A stretch of DNA of 64,000 bases from Acidovorax sp. CF316 (GCF_000276605.1 NZ_AKJX01000026.1:1-64000); one strand, 5' to 3'. Shown: positions 25,507-33,955, numbered from the stretch's first letter. Numbers and translations are program-made. The notes: generated from the sequence alone by a model not told the origin.

Positions 25507-26553
25507 ATGTCGAACAACCATCCCACGCCCATCCTGCAAAGCCAGCCGCTCGGCCCGCTGTGGCCCACGCTCGACCCGTTCCTGTTCTGCGCGCACCACG
25601 ACGACGCCTACCCTGCCGGCAACGCCGCTTTTGGCCCGGCCGTGCCGGTGGATGATCGCCAGATCGGCAGCGACTTCAGCCGCAAGGATGGCTGGAGCAT
25701 GTACCACGGCGAGACCGTGCCCGGCTTTCCCGGCCATCCGCACCGCGGCTTCGAGACCGTGACCCTGGTGCGCAAGGGGCTGATCGACCATTCCGACTCG
25801 CTCGGTGCTGCCGCGCGCTTCGGCGGGGGCGATGTGCAGTGGGTCACGGCCGGCAAGGGCATCGTGCACTCCGAGATGTTCCCGCTGCTCAGCGCCACCG
25901 AGCCCAACCCGCTGGAGCTGTTCCAGATCTGGCTGAACCTGCCCGCCCGCCACAAGATGGTGGATCCGCACTTCACCATGCTCTGGAACGAGCACATCCC
26001 GCGCCTGGTGCACCACGACGAGGCCGGCCGCACGACCACCGCCACGGTGGTGGCCGGCGCCCTGCCCGCCGCACCCGCGCCGCTGGCACCGCCACCCGAG
26101 TCCTGGGCCTCGCAGCCGGGTTCGGACGTGGCGATCTGGACGCTGCGCCTGGAGCCGGGCGCCCAGTGGCCCATGCCCGCCGCACAGGGCGAGGGCACGC
26201 GCCGCATGCTCTACTTCTTCGTGGGCGATGGCCTGCGCGTGGGCCCGCAAGACGTGCGTGAGCACGCCGCGCTGGAGATCGATGCCCGCCAGGAATGGCT
26301 GCTGACCAACACCGGTGCCACCGTGGCGGAATGCCTGGTGCTGCAGGGCCGCCCCATCGGCGAACCCGTTGCGCAGTACGGCCCCTTCGTGATGAACACG
26401 CAGCAGGAAATCATGCAGGCCATGCAGGACTACCGCCGCACCCAGTTCGGCGGCTGGCCCTGGCCCGACAGCGACCCGGTGCACGGCACCGAGGCCCGGC
26501 GCTTTGCGCGCTACCCGGGCCAGGCCGAGGACGAGGTGCCCGCGGCCGCCTGA
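25507..26553 (+). CDS. Pirin-family protein
   Basis: 348 residues with the bicupin pirin pattern. The N-terminal metal site is GHPHRGFETVTLV, followed by GGGDVQWVTAGKGIVHSEM with further His and Glu ligands. The central FQIWLNLP and the C-terminal cupin complete the fold. Pirins are iron-binding; some have quercetinase-type dioxygenase activity, others bind regulators. The protein is somewhat longer than typical (about 280-300), mainly at the C-terminus. The ATG at 25507 has an AAGGAG ribosome site. Confidence 0.85.
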   Translation: MSNNHPTPILQSQPLGPLWPTLDPFLFCAHHDDAYPAGNAAFGPAVPVDDRQIGSDFSRKDGWSMYHGETVPGFPGHPHRGFETVTLVRKGLIDHSDSLGAAARFGGGDVQWVTAGKGIVHSEMFPLLSATEPNPLELFQIWLNLPARHKMVDPHFTMLWNEHIPRLVHHDEAGRTTTATVVAGALPAAPAPLAPPPESWASQPGSDVAIWTLRLEPGAQWPMPAAQGEGTRRMLYFFVGDGLRVGPQDVREHAALEIDARQEWLLTNTGATVAECLVLQGRPIGEPVAQYGPFVMNTQQEIMQAMQDYRRTQFGGWPWPDSDPVHGTEARRFARYPGQAEDEVPAAA

Positions 26554-26671
26554 AGGCCGCCACCCTTGCTTGGGCAGGGGTGGCCCGGGTCGTGGACAAT
26601 CCTGCATTCCGATCCGCAGGGTGGCGGCCATGCCGCCCTCCTGCTTTTCCTTGCATGAAAGCGCGTCCTCC

Positions 26672-27142
26672 ATGAACATCGCCAAAGACTCCGCCGTCAC
26701 CATCGCCTACAAGGTCACCACCCTCGAGGGCAAGCCCCTGGATGCGGGCAACCTGTCCTACCTGCATGGCGGCTACGAGAACATCTTCCCCAAGGTCGAG
26801 GCCGCCCTCGAAGGCCAGACCGCCGGTTTCAGCACCACGCTGGACCTGGCCGTGGAAGACGCCTTCGGCGCACGCGACGAAGGCCTGGTGCGCACCATTC
26901 CCAAGGCCGAGTTTCCCCCGGGCGTGAAGGTCGGCGGCCAGTTGCAGGGCGTGGGCAGCGATGGCCAGCCCGCCGTTTTCAACGTGGTCAAGATCAAGGG
27001 CCCCGAAGTGCACCTGGACGGCAACCACCCGCTGGCCGGCCAGGCCCTGCGCTTCTCTTGCAAGGTGGCGAGCGTGCGCGCTGCCAGTGCCGAGGAAATC
27101 GCCCACCGCCACGTGCACGGCGACCACGGCCACCACCATTGA
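26672..27142 (+). CDS. slyD: FKBP-type peptidyl-prolyl isomerase, SlyD-like
   Basis: 156 residues. The FKBP part starts with SAVTIAYKVTTLEGKPLDAG and HGGYENIFPKVEAALEGQTAG; the inserted flap domain (VEDAFGARDEGLVRTIPKAEFP) is the SlyD insert-in-flap chaperone domain. A C-terminal His-rich tail (HRHVHGDHGHHH) would bind nickel or zinc, though it lacks the cysteines of E. coli SlyD. It acts as a folding catalyst/chaperone in the cytosol and may serve metallocentre assembly. Confidence 0.85.
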   Translation: MNIAKDSAVTIAYKVTTLEGKPLDAGNLSYLHGGYENIFPKVEAALEGQTAGFSTTLDLAVEDAFGARDEGLVRTIPKAEFPPGVKVGGQLQGVGSDGQPAVFNVVKIKGPEVHLDGNHPLAGQALRFSCKVASVRAASAEEIAHRHVHGDHGHHH

Positions 27143-27143
27143 T

Positions 27144-27163
27144 CTGAGCCGTTGCCGGCTCAG
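27144..27163. terminator. Bidirectional hairpin between slyD and GNAT
   Basis: Perfect 8-bp GC-rich arms CTGAGCCG and CGGCTCAG with a TTGC loop, directly after the slyD stop and overlapping the stop of the convergent GNAT gene. No T-run is evident, so termination efficiency is uncertain. Confidence 0.5.
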
Positions 27164-27681
27164 CCTGCCGGCCGCCGCAGCGCCTCGGGCGGCAGCTCCC
27201 AGTGCTCCCAGCGTGTGTCGCGGCGCCCGCCGCAGCGGGCATACATGCGCTGGGCCGCGGCATTGCCCGGCAGCACCAGCCAATGCAGTCGCGCGGCGCC
27301 GATGGCTGCGGCCTGTGTGCGCACCGCATCGAACAACTGCTCGCCCAGGCCCCTGCGCCGGTGGGCTGGCTGTACCCACAGCTCCTTGAGCACCAGCGTG
27401 GGCTTCAGGTCGAAGGTGAAACGGGTCTGCACCCACACCGCATAGCCGGCGAGCGGCGCATCCGCCCCGGCCTGCGCGACCAGGCAGCCGAACTCGCGGT
27501 CCGCCGCGTTGCGGGCCAGGCCGCGTTCCAACAGGTCCAGTTCTGTCACCTCGAACGCCTCGGCATAGCCCTCGAACACCGCCAGCGCACGCATCATCGC
27601 CAGCAGCTGCGGCGCGTCGTGCGGGCCGGCCTCGCGGAGGGTGGCGGGCTCAAGCACCCTGGGCGCCCTTGTCCAGGCCAA
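27160..27681 (-). CDS. GNAT-family N-acetyltransferase
   Basis: 173 residues. ATLREAGPHDAPQLLAMMRALAVFEGY is the N-terminal beta1-alpha1 of diamine-acetyltransferase-like (SSAT-type) GNATs. LVLKELWVQPAHRRRGLGEQLFDAV holds the acetyl-CoA loop (R/Q-x-x-G-x-G/A), and LHWLVLPGNAAAQRMYARCGGR is the C-terminal strand-helix. Polyamine or amino-acid acetylation is plausible but untested. Its start overlaps the rhodanese gene by 32 bases, so the pair is co-transcribed. Confidence 0.8.
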   Translation of the reverse strand: MAWTRAPRVLEPATLREAGPHDAPQLLAMMRALAVFEGYAEAFEVTELDLLERGLARNAADREFGCLVAQAGADAPLAGYAVWVQTRFTFDLKPTLVLKELWVQPAHRRRGLGEQLFDAVRTQAAAIGAARLHWLVLPGNAAAQRMYARCGGRRDTRWEHWELPPEALRRPAG

Positions 27682-28066
27682 AGCCCTCGTCGATCCAGCC
27701 CGTCACGCCGCCGATCATCAACTTCACCGGCCGGCCCAGCCGCGCCAGCCGCACGGCGCCACGGTGCGCGCCGTTGCAGTGCGGGCCCGCGCAGTAGACG
27801 ACGAACAGCGTGCCGGGCGCGTAGGCGGCCATCTTCGATTCGATGATCTTGGCGTGCGGCAGGCTCACCGCGCCGGGCACGTGGCCGGCCTCGTACAGTG
27901 CGTGGCTGCGCACGTCGAGCAGCACGAAGTCCTGTACGCCGCGGTCCATGGCGTCGTGCACGTCCCAGCAATCGGTCTCGAAGGCGAAGGAGGACTCGAA
28001 GTGCGCGAGCGCTTCGGTGCTGGGGGCGGCGGGGATGGCGCCCACGGCGCTGGGGGTAGAGGTCAT
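27650..28066 (-). CDS. Rhodanese-like domain protein
   Basis: 138 residues, one rhodanese domain. The N-terminal FVLLDVRSHALYEAGHVPGAVSLPH strand-turn is followed by VVYCAGPHCNGAHRGAVRLARLG with the active-site cysteine in YCAGPHC. The six-residue loop fits sulphurtransferase or oxidoreductase-associated rhodaneses. It is divergent from an FtrA-like regulator at 28168, a pairing often seen in Burkholderiales. The start at 28066 is supported by AAGGAG. Confidence 0.85.
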   Translation of the reverse strand: MTSTPSAVGAIPAAPSTEALAHFESSFAFETDCWDVHDAMDRGVQDFVLLDVRSHALYEAGHVPGAVSLPHAKIIESKMAAYAPGTLFVVYCAGPHCNGAHRGAVRLARLGRPVKLMIGGVTGWIDEGFGLDKGAQGA

Positions 28067-28167
28067 GGCAACTGGCTCCTTGGATGGGGTTTCAGATGCC
28101 TCCAGTGTCGCCATGGGGTGCTTCTCCGGCCAGTGGCCGCCACGACAATCTTCGGTAACATTGCGCC

Positions 28168-29157
28168 ATGCCCCATCTTGTCGCGATCCTGGCCTACGAC
28201 CGCCTGTGCACCTTCGAATTCGGCTGCGCGGTCGAGCTCTTCGCGCTGGAGCGGCCCGAGCTGCAGGTGGACTGGTACCGCCACGCGGTGTGCGCGGTGG
28301 AGCCTGGCCCGCTGCGCGCCATGGGTGGTGTGCAGGTGCAGGCGCCGCATGGCCTGGCCATGCTGGCACGGGCCGACACCATCGTGGTGCCCGGTTGGCG
28401 CGATGCGGCCGAGCGTCCGCCCGAGGCGCTGCTGCGCGCCTTGCAGCGCGCCTGGCGGCGCGGTGCGCGCATCTGCTCCATCTGCTCGGGCGTGTTCGTG
28501 CTGGCGCATGCGGGGCTGCTCGCAGGCCGGCGAGCCACCACGCACTGGCGCTATGCCGAGCGCCTGGCCCACGAGTTCCCCGACATCACGGTGGACGTCT
28601 CGGCCCTGTATGTGGACGAAGGCCAGGCCATCACCTCGGCCGGCTCCGCCGCGGGGCTCGACATGCTGCTGCACCTGGTGCGACGCGACCATGGCGCGCG
28701 CGTGGCGAACACGGTCGCCCAGCGGCTCGTGATGTCGCCGCACCGCGATGGCGGGCAGGCGCAGTTCGTGCCGCGGCCCATGCCGTCTGCCGAGGTGAGC
28801 ACCATCGCGCGCCTGCTCGACTGGCTGCGCGAGAACGCGCGCCAGGCCCACACGGTGGACTCCATGGCGGCGGTTGCGCAGATGAGCCGGCGCACGCTGC
28901 AGCGCCGCTTCAAGGAGAGCACGGGCCTGTCGTCGCAGGACTGGCTGGTGCGCGAGCGCGTGGCCATCGCCAAGGAGTTGCTCGAGACCCACCCGGCCAT
29001 GCCCATCGATGCGGTGGCGGACCTCGCAGGCCTGGGTTCGCCCGAGTCGCTGCGCCGGCATTTCCGCCTGCACCGGCTGCCGGCGCCCTCGCGCTACCGG
29101 CAGAACTTTTCAGGCCTTGCGGGTGAGGCCACGGCCCTGCAGCACGGGCTCGGCTGA
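28168..29157 (+). CDS. GlxA/FtrA-type AraC-family transcriptional regulator
   Basis: 329 residues: an N-terminal DJ-1/PfpI-like domain (VAILAYDRLCTFEFGCAVELFALERPEL; ICSICSGVFVLAHAGLLAGRRATTHW with the nucleophile-elbow-like cysteines) and a C-terminal AraC double HTH (MAAVAQMSRRTLQRRFKESTGLSSQDWL, IDAVADLAGLGSPESLRRHFR). It belongs to the FtrA group of regulators and probably controls the divergent rhodanese/GNAT unit. Its 3' end overlaps the convergent LysR gene by 48 bases. Confidence 0.88.
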   Translation: MPHLVAILAYDRLCTFEFGCAVELFALERPELQVDWYRHAVCAVEPGPLRAMGGVQVQAPHGLAMLARADTIVVPGWRDAAERPPEALLRALQRAWRRGARICSICSGVFVLAHAGLLAGRRATTHWRYAERLAHEFPDITVDVSALYVDEGQAITSAGSAAGLDMLLHLVRRDHGARVANTVAQRLVMSPHRDGGQAQFVPRPMPSAEVSTIARLLDWLRENARQAHTVDSMAAVAQMSRRTLQRRFKESTGLSSQDWLVRERVAIAKELLETHPAMPIDAVADLAGLGSPESLRRHFRLHRLPAPSRYRQNFSGLAGEATALQHGLG

Positions 29158-30027
29158 CAACCGCTCGCGCGCGAACTCCACGAAGGCGCGCACCTTGGCC
29201 GGCGCACGCCGCCCTGCGGGGTAGACGATGTGCACGGGCACCGGCGGCGGCTCGTGCGCGGCCAGCACCACGCGCAACCGGCCCGCGCGCACTCCCTGCG
29301 CCGCCTGGTAGGCCAGGCAGCGCGTGAGGCCCAGGCCCGACTCGGCCGCGGCGATGTCCACCTCGTTGCTGTTGCTGACCCAGCTGAAATGCGGTTGGCC
29401 GACCACGCCGTCCTTGAACTTCCACGGCGAGACGCTGTTGTTGTCGAACGAGAAGCCGATGGCGCGGTGCGCCACCAGGTCAGCGGGGTGGCGGGGTTCG
29501 CCATGCTGCGCCAGGTAGGCGGGCGAGGCCACCACCAGCCGGCGCAATGTGCCCACCTGCACGGCGGTGAGGCCCGAGTCCGGCAGGTGGGCGATGCGCA
29601 CCGCCACGTCCATGCCCTCTTCGAGCAGGTGCACCAGCCGGTTCACGAACAGGGTGCGCACCTGCACGCGCGGCTGGGCGTGCAGGAAGTCCTGCACGAT
29701 GGGCGCCACATGCCGCATGCCGAACATGTGCGGCGCGGTGATGGCCAGCAGGCCCTGGGGATCGGCCTGTGCGCCGCGGGCGGCCTGCTCGGCCTCCTGC
29801 AGGTCGGTGAGGAGGGGCCGGCAATCGGCCAGGAAGCGCTCGCCCGCCTCGGTCAGGCGCACGGTGCGCGTGCTGCGCTGGAACAGCAGCACCGACAGGC
29901 GTGCCTCCAGCGCCGCAATGGCGCGCGTGACGGCGGTGGCCGACACGCCCAGGCGCCGCGCCGCCGCCGCAAAGCCCCCGGCATCGGCCACGGCGATGAA
30001 GCAGCGCAGGGTCTCCAAATGGTCCAT
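29110..30027 (-). CDS. LysR-family transcriptional regulator
   Basis: 305 residues. HTH: MDHLETLRCFIAVADAGGFAAAARRLGVSATAVTRAIAALEARLSVLLFQRSTR. The effector domain ends normally. The start is at the ATG giving MDHLE; frame upstream to 31080 overlaps the GST and flavin genes on the opposite strand and is not coding. It is divergent from the GST gene at 30139. Confidence 0.9.
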   Translation of the reverse strand: MDHLETLRCFIAVADAGGFAAAARRLGVSATAVTRAIAALEARLSVLLFQRSTRTVRLTEAGERFLADCRPLLTDLQEAEQAARGAQADPQGLLAITAPHMFGMRHVAPIVQDFLHAQPRVQVRTLFVNRLVHLLEEGMDVAVRIAHLPDSGLTAVQVGTLRRLVVASPAYLAQHGEPRHPADLVAHRAIGFSFDNNSVSPWKFKDGVVGQPHFSWVSNSNEVDIAAAESGLGLTRCLAYQAAQGVRAGRLRVVLAAHEPPPVPVHIVYPAGRRAPAKVRAFVEFARERLSAEPVLQGRGLTRKA

Positions 30028-30051
30028 TGTTGCGAAATCCGCAATTTTGAT

Positions 30052-30076
30052 TGCCGTACTATGGCTATTCACGGCA
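30052..30076. promoter_or_regulatory. LysR-type dyad (TGCCGT ... ACGGCA)
   Basis: TGCCGT at 30052-30057 and ACGGCA at 30071-30076 form a perfect dyad over a 13-base A/T-rich spacer between the divergent LysR and GST starts. A wider ATTGCC/GGCAAT pair (30050-30055, 30082-30087) overlaps it. Confidence 0.4.
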
Positions 30077-30138
30077 GATTTGGCAATGGATATCGTGGAG
30101 ACCTCTGTGAACTTCCCCTCCGACAAGGACCTCCGACC

Positions 30139-30783
30139 ATGGCACCCTCCGCACCCCTCACGCTCTACCGCATGCCCATCTCGGGCCACAGCCATCGGGT
30201 CGAGCTCATGCTGTCCATGCTCGGCCTGCCGCACCAACTGGTCCATGTGGACGTGATCGCCGGCGAGCACCGGCAGGCCGCCCACCTGGCACGCAACCCG
30301 CTGGGCCAGATCCCGGTGCTGGTCGACGGCGAGCTGGTGCTGTCCGACAGCAACGGCATCCTGGTCTACCTGGTGCAGCGCTATGCGCCTGGCAGCCACT
30401 GGATGCCGCAGGACCCGGTGGGCCAGGCCGGCTTGCAGCGCTGGTTCAGCCTGGCCGCCGGCATGCTCGCGCCCGGGGCATCGAGCGCACGCTTCGCTGC
30501 CATCATCGGCCGCGAACCGACCGAGGCGGCGCTCGCCATCGGCCGCCGGCTGTTCGACTTCATGGAGCCCGCGCTCGAAGGGCGTGACTGGCTGCTGGGC
30601 GGTGCCCGCCCCACGCTGGCCGACATCGCCATGGTGAGCTACACCTCGCAGGCGCCGATCGGCGGGCTCTCGCTGGACAGCTACCCGCGCATCGCCGCCT
30701 GGGTCGCACGGGTCGAGGCCCTGCCGGGCTATGTGCCGCTGGCCGACCGCCTGCCAGCCTCTGACGCCGTGGTGCCGGCATGA
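30139..30783 (+). CDS. Glutathione S-transferase
   Basis: 214 residues. LTLYRMPISGHSHRVELMLSMLG opens the thioredoxin-fold domain with the catalytic Ser region; NPLGQIPVLVDGELVLSDSNGILVYL supplies the cis-Pro and the glutathione glutamyl-binding SDSN segment. The helical domain includes ARPTLADIAMVSY. It is coupled by an ATGA overlap to the flavin-binding gene, so the two probably act together on one compound. The divergent LysR is the likely regulator. Confidence 0.85.
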   Translation: MAPSAPLTLYRMPISGHSHRVELMLSMLGLPHQLVHVDVIAGEHRQAAHLARNPLGQIPVLVDGELVLSDSNGILVYLVQRYAPGSHWMPQDPVGQAGLQRWFSLAAGMLAPGASSARFAAIIGREPTEAALAIGRRLFDFMEPALEGRDWLLGGARPTLADIAMVSYTSQAPIGGLSLDSYPRIAAWVARVEALPGYVPLADRLPASDAVVPA

Positions 30784-31751
30784 GCGCCGGGGCCGCCGCA
30801 GCCTTCCACGTGGGCGAGCAGGCGCTGCAGGAGCGCGTGGGCGTGCGCGAGCGCATGGCCGCGGTCGGCCCCGTGGTGCTGCGCGACCACATGCCCGACC
30901 AGCACCGCGAACTGTTCGAAAAACTGCCCACGCTGCTGCTGGGCGCGCTCGACGACCAGGGCCAGCCATGGGCGACCATGGTGGCCGGGCCGCCGGGCTT
31001 CGTGCAGACGCCCGACGCCGGGTCCATGCACCTGGCCGTGGCGCCCGGTGCCACCGACCCGGTGCTGGCCCGGCTGGCACCCGGTGCGCCGGTGGGCGTG
31101 CTCGGCCTGGAGCCGCACACGCGCCGGCGCAACCGCATGAACGGGCGCGTGGCGGCGTTCGCTGCCCACGGGCTGGAAGTGGGCGTGGTGCAGAGCTTCG
31201 GCAACTGCCCCAAGTACATCCAGGCGCGTGCGCCCGGTTTGCGCGCGGTGGTCACGCCACCTGCGCCGACCCAGGTGCTGGGCCCGGGGCTCGATACTGC
31301 CGCGCTGGGACTGATCGCACGCAGCGACACGATGTTCATCGCCAGCGCCTCGGCGGCGCGCCCGGGAGCACGGCGCAATGAAGGCGTGGACGTATCGCAC
31401 CGCGGTGGCGAGGCGGGTTTCGTGCATGCCGAGTACACGGCCGAGGGCCTGGTGCTCAGCCTGCCCGACTACCCCGGCAACCTGTTCTTCAACACCCTGG
31501 GCAACCTCGCGTTGCACCCGCAGGCCGGGCTGCTGTGGGTGGACTATGAGGACGGCGGCCTGCTGCATGTGGCCGCCCGCGCCGAGCTGCTCTGGGACGA
31601 GGCTTCGCGTGCGCGCTGGCCCGGCGCGCAGCGCGTGCTGCGGCTGCAGGTGCTGGGCGGCATCTGGCGCGCGAATGCCCTGCCCTGGCGCTGGACGGCG
31701 GCCGAGCCCGCGCCGCAGTTCAGCGCGATGCGTGCGCGTGCGACGGGATGA
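30780..31751 (+). CDS. Pyridoxamine 5'-phosphate oxidase-like FMN-binding protein
   Basis: 323 residues. The core LPTLLLGALDDQGQPWATMVAGPPGFVQTPDAGSMHLAV and NRMNGRVAAFAAHGLEVGVVQSFGNCPKYIQ segments are typical of the split-barrel flavin-binding family found beside, or fused to, ferredoxin reductases. The second half repeats the barrel pattern (FIASASAARPG, GNLFFNTLGNLALHPQAGLLWVDYEDG). Substrate unknown. Co-transcribed with the GST; the 3' end overlaps the convergent repair gene by 32 bases. Confidence 0.75.
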   Translation: MSAGAAAAFHVGEQALQERVGVRERMAAVGPVVLRDHMPDQHRELFEKLPTLLLGALDDQGQPWATMVAGPPGFVQTPDAGSMHLAVAPGATDPVLARLAPGAPVGVLGLEPHTRRRNRMNGRVAAFAAHGLEVGVVQSFGNCPKYIQARAPGLRAVVTPPAPTQVLGPGLDTAALGLIARSDTMFIASASAARPGARRNEGVDVSHRGGEAGFVHAEYTAEGLVLSLPDYPGNLFFNTLGNLALHPQAGLLWVDYEDGGLLHVAARAELLWDEASRARWPGAQRVLRLQVLGGIWRANALPWRWTAAEPAPQFSAMRARATG

Positions 31752-32589
31752 GCGGCGCGATGGCCTTGCGCGGCGTGGTGGCCTCGGCCTCCACCATGCG
31801 CGCGCTGCGCTCGTGGGCGCCCCGGGTCAGCTCGGTGATCAGGGTGGCTTCAGGCAGGTTGTGCCAGTAGCGCTGCGGCATCTCCTTGCGCATCATGTTC
31901 GTCTTCAGGCGGGCGGGGTTGAAGATGTGGCGGTAGTAGGTGAGCCACAGGGCCTCGCCCGCATCGGCCGGCGGCGCATCGCTGCGCTGGCCGCCGGGGC
32001 CGACCTGCAGCGCCTTGCCGTCCCAGCGCACGCTGGCATCGGGTGTGAGGATGGCCCAGTGCATCTGCGTGAAGCGCCGCACGAAGAAGCCGGCATTGGC
32101 CTCGGTGATGAAGTGGTCGGGCTCGAACCAGGCCACCTGCACGGTCCGGCCCTCGCCGTCGGTCACCGGGCGAAAGCGCACGAAGGCGTGCATCTTGTGC
32201 ATGTCGCGCGCCACGGCGCGCACCATGTGGTGGGCCTGCAGGCGGTCCGCGTCGAGCGGGTCGTGGCGCAGCCCGCGCTCGCGCGCCAGGCGCCACAGCA
32301 GCCGGTACATGAGTGCAAAGCGCGCCGGGTTGCGGTGCAGCACCAGGCGTTCGCACAGGCGCAGAAAATCCTCGGGGACGCGCGGTGCCGGGCCGCTTGC
32401 CGGGCGTGGCAGCGGATCCAGAGGCAGGCCTGGTGCCGCGGGGGCGGAGAACAGATCCTGCGCGGCGTCTTGCGCAGTGGACCACTCCACCTCTTGCGGC
32501 AGCGCACCCGCCTGCACCAAAGTGCGTGCGGCCTGGCGAAAGCCTGCCCAGTCGGTGGCATGCGCGAGCGTGACGGTGTGCCGGACCAT
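31720..32589 (-). CDS. TIGR03915-family probable DNA repair/modification protein
   Basis: 289 residues. LRLCERLVLHRNPARFALMYRLLWRLARERGLRHDPLDADRLQAHHMVRAVARDMHKMHAFVRFR and WFEPDHFITEANAGFFVRRF are the conserved blocks of the TIGR03915/DUF4130 family, which is nearly always encoded beside a TIGR03916 radical SAM protein and is sometimes fused to a uracil-DNA-glycosylase-like domain. No UDG domain is present here. It starts 11 bases after the radical SAM stop, so they form an operon. A role in DNA repair is inferred from family context and the LexA-like site. Confidence 0.8.
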   Translation of the reverse strand: MVRHTVTLAHATDWAGFRQAARTLVQAGALPQEVEWSTAQDAAQDLFSAPAAPGLPLDPLPRPASGPAPRVPEDFLRLCERLVLHRNPARFALMYRLLWRLARERGLRHDPLDADRLQAHHMVRAVARDMHKMHAFVRFRPVTDGEGRTVQVAWFEPDHFITEANAGFFVRRFTQMHWAILTPDASVRWDGKALQVGPGGQRSDAPPADAGEALWLTYYRHIFNPARLKTNMMRKEMPQRYWHNLPEATLITELTRGAHERSARMVEAEATTPRKAIAPLIPSHAHASR

Positions 32590-32600
32590 GGGGCTGCTTC

Positions 32601-33878
32601 TCAGTCGAACAGCCCGCGCTGCGCGGGAGGCGGGGCCATGCGGGCCGCCAGGTCGGCTGCATCCAGCGTGCGGCCCGGCCGGTAGTCGGCCGCCTCCACG
32701 AAGGGCAGCACCTTCTTGAGCGGCACGCGCAGCCGCGCCAGGTCGGCATGCCGCAGGCGGCGCACACGGCGCGCGGCCAGCAGGCGGTCCACGGTCTGCA
32801 CGCCGAAGCCGGGCACGCGCAGCATCAGCTCGCGCGGGGCGGTGTTCAGGTTCACGGGGAAGCGCTCGCGGTGCGCAATCGCCCAGGCGAGCTTGGGGTC
32901 CATGTCCAGCGCCAGCATGCCGTCCTGGCCGGCGGGCACGATCTCGCCGTGTGCGAAACCGTAAAAGCGCATCAACCAGTCGGCCTGGTACAGGCGGTGC
33001 TCGCGCACGGTGGGCGGCGCGATCAGCGGCAGCGCGCGCGCCGCATCGGGGATGGGGCTGAAGGCCGAGTAGTACACGCGCCGCAACCGGTGCACGCCGT
33101 AGAGCCCGGCGCTGGTGGCCAGGATGGTGCGGTCGTCGGTGGCGTCGGCGCCCACGATCATCTGCGTGCTCTGGCCGCCCGGCGCGAAGTGTGGCGCCGG
33201 GGCCCGGCGGGCGCGCGCCGAGGCGGGCATGGACACCACCTTGGCGGCCGCCTGCTCCTTGCGCGCCTGCCGCGCGTCCTCGATGTGCACCGCCATGCGC
33301 GCCATCGAGCGTGCGATGGCTGCACCGTCCTTCTGCGGCGCCAGGGCCGTGAGCCCTTCGGGCGTGGGCAGCTCCACGTTGATGCTCAGCCGGTCCGCAT
33401 GGCGGCCCGCGCGCTCCATGAGCTCGGGCGAGGCATCGGGGATGGTCTTCAAATGGATGTAGCCACGGAAGTCGTGCTCCTCGCGCAGCACGCGCGCCAC
33501 CTCCACCACCTGCTCCATGGTGTAGTCGGGGCTCTGGATGATGCCGCTGGACAGAAACAGCCCCTCGATGCAGTTGCGCCGGTAGAAATCGAGCGTGAGG
33601 TCCACCACCTCCTGCACCGTGAAACGGGCGCGCGGCACGTTGCTGCTGACCCGATTCACGCAGTACAGGCAGTCGTACTGGCAGAAATTGGTGAGCAGGA
33701 TCTTGAGCAGCGAGATGCATCGCCCATCGGGTGCATAGCTGTGGCAGATGCCCATGCCCTCGGTCGAGCCCATGCCGCGTCCGCCCACGGAGTCGCGTGG
33801 CGCGGCACCGCTCGACGCGCAGGAGGCGTCGTACTTGGCGGCGTCGGCCAGGATGGCCAGTTTGGATTGCAAAATCAC
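32601..33878 (-). CDS. TIGR03916-family radical SAM DNA modification/repair protein
   Basis: 425 residues. CQYDCLYC (Cys66, Cys70, Cys73) binds the 4Fe-4S cluster in a CX3CX2C spacing; family N-terminus KLAILADAAKYDASCASSG is present. Radical SAM barrel motifs (GLFLSSGII, GYIHLKTIPD, SINVELPT) follow. A helix-hairpin-helix-like segment (LMLRVPGFGVQTVDRLLAARR) near residue 350 suggests DNA binding. The start is GTG at 33878 (a TTG two codons later is possible), immediately against a LexA-type box with no room for a Shine-Dalgarno site, so the transcript may be leaderless. Confidence 0.85.
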   Translation of the reverse strand: MILQSKLAILADAAKYDASCASSGAAPRDSVGGRGMGSTEGMGICHSYAPDGRCISLLKILLTNFCQYDCLYCVNRVSSNVPRARFTVQEVVDLTLDFYRRNCIEGLFLSSGIIQSPDYTMEQVVEVARVLREEHDFRGYIHLKTIPDASPELMERAGRHADRLSINVELPTPEGLTALAPQKDGAAIARSMARMAVHIEDARQARKEQAAAKVVSMPASARARRAPAPHFAPGGQSTQMIVGADATDDRTILATSAGLYGVHRLRRVYYSAFSPIPDAARALPLIAPPTVREHRLYQADWLMRFYGFAHGEIVPAGQDGMLALDMDPKLAWAIAHRERFPVNLNTAPRELMLRVPGFGVQTVDRLLAARRVRRLRHADLARLRVPLKKVLPFVEAADYRPGRTLDAADLAARMAPPPAQRGLFD

Positions 33879-33901
33879 TGTATGAATTTACAGTGATTTT
33901 G
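33870..33901 (-). promoter_or_regulatory. LexA/SOS-box-like dyad at the repair operon
   Basis: CTGT (33878-33881), 8 bases, ACAG (33890-33893) match the LexA consensus CTGT-N8-ACAG. The dyad extends to perfect 13-bp arms, 33870-33882 and 33889-33901, around 6 bases. It overlaps the GTG start of the radical SAM gene and would cover the promoter. An alternative is a weak A/T-rich terminator of the pilus operon, since short A and T runs flank the stem. Confidence 0.65.
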
Positions 33902-33955
33902 GGGTTTTGGCCAGTGCAGGGTTATTCGCTGCGTTACCCGCAGGGCGGCTCAGAA

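Noticed and set aside
33870-33901. Simple Rho-independent terminator of the pilus operon
   Set aside because: The stem is A/T-rich without a following long T-run, and it contains CTGT-N8-ACAG exactly at a repair operon start; LexA binding is the better reading, though a dual role cannot be excluded.
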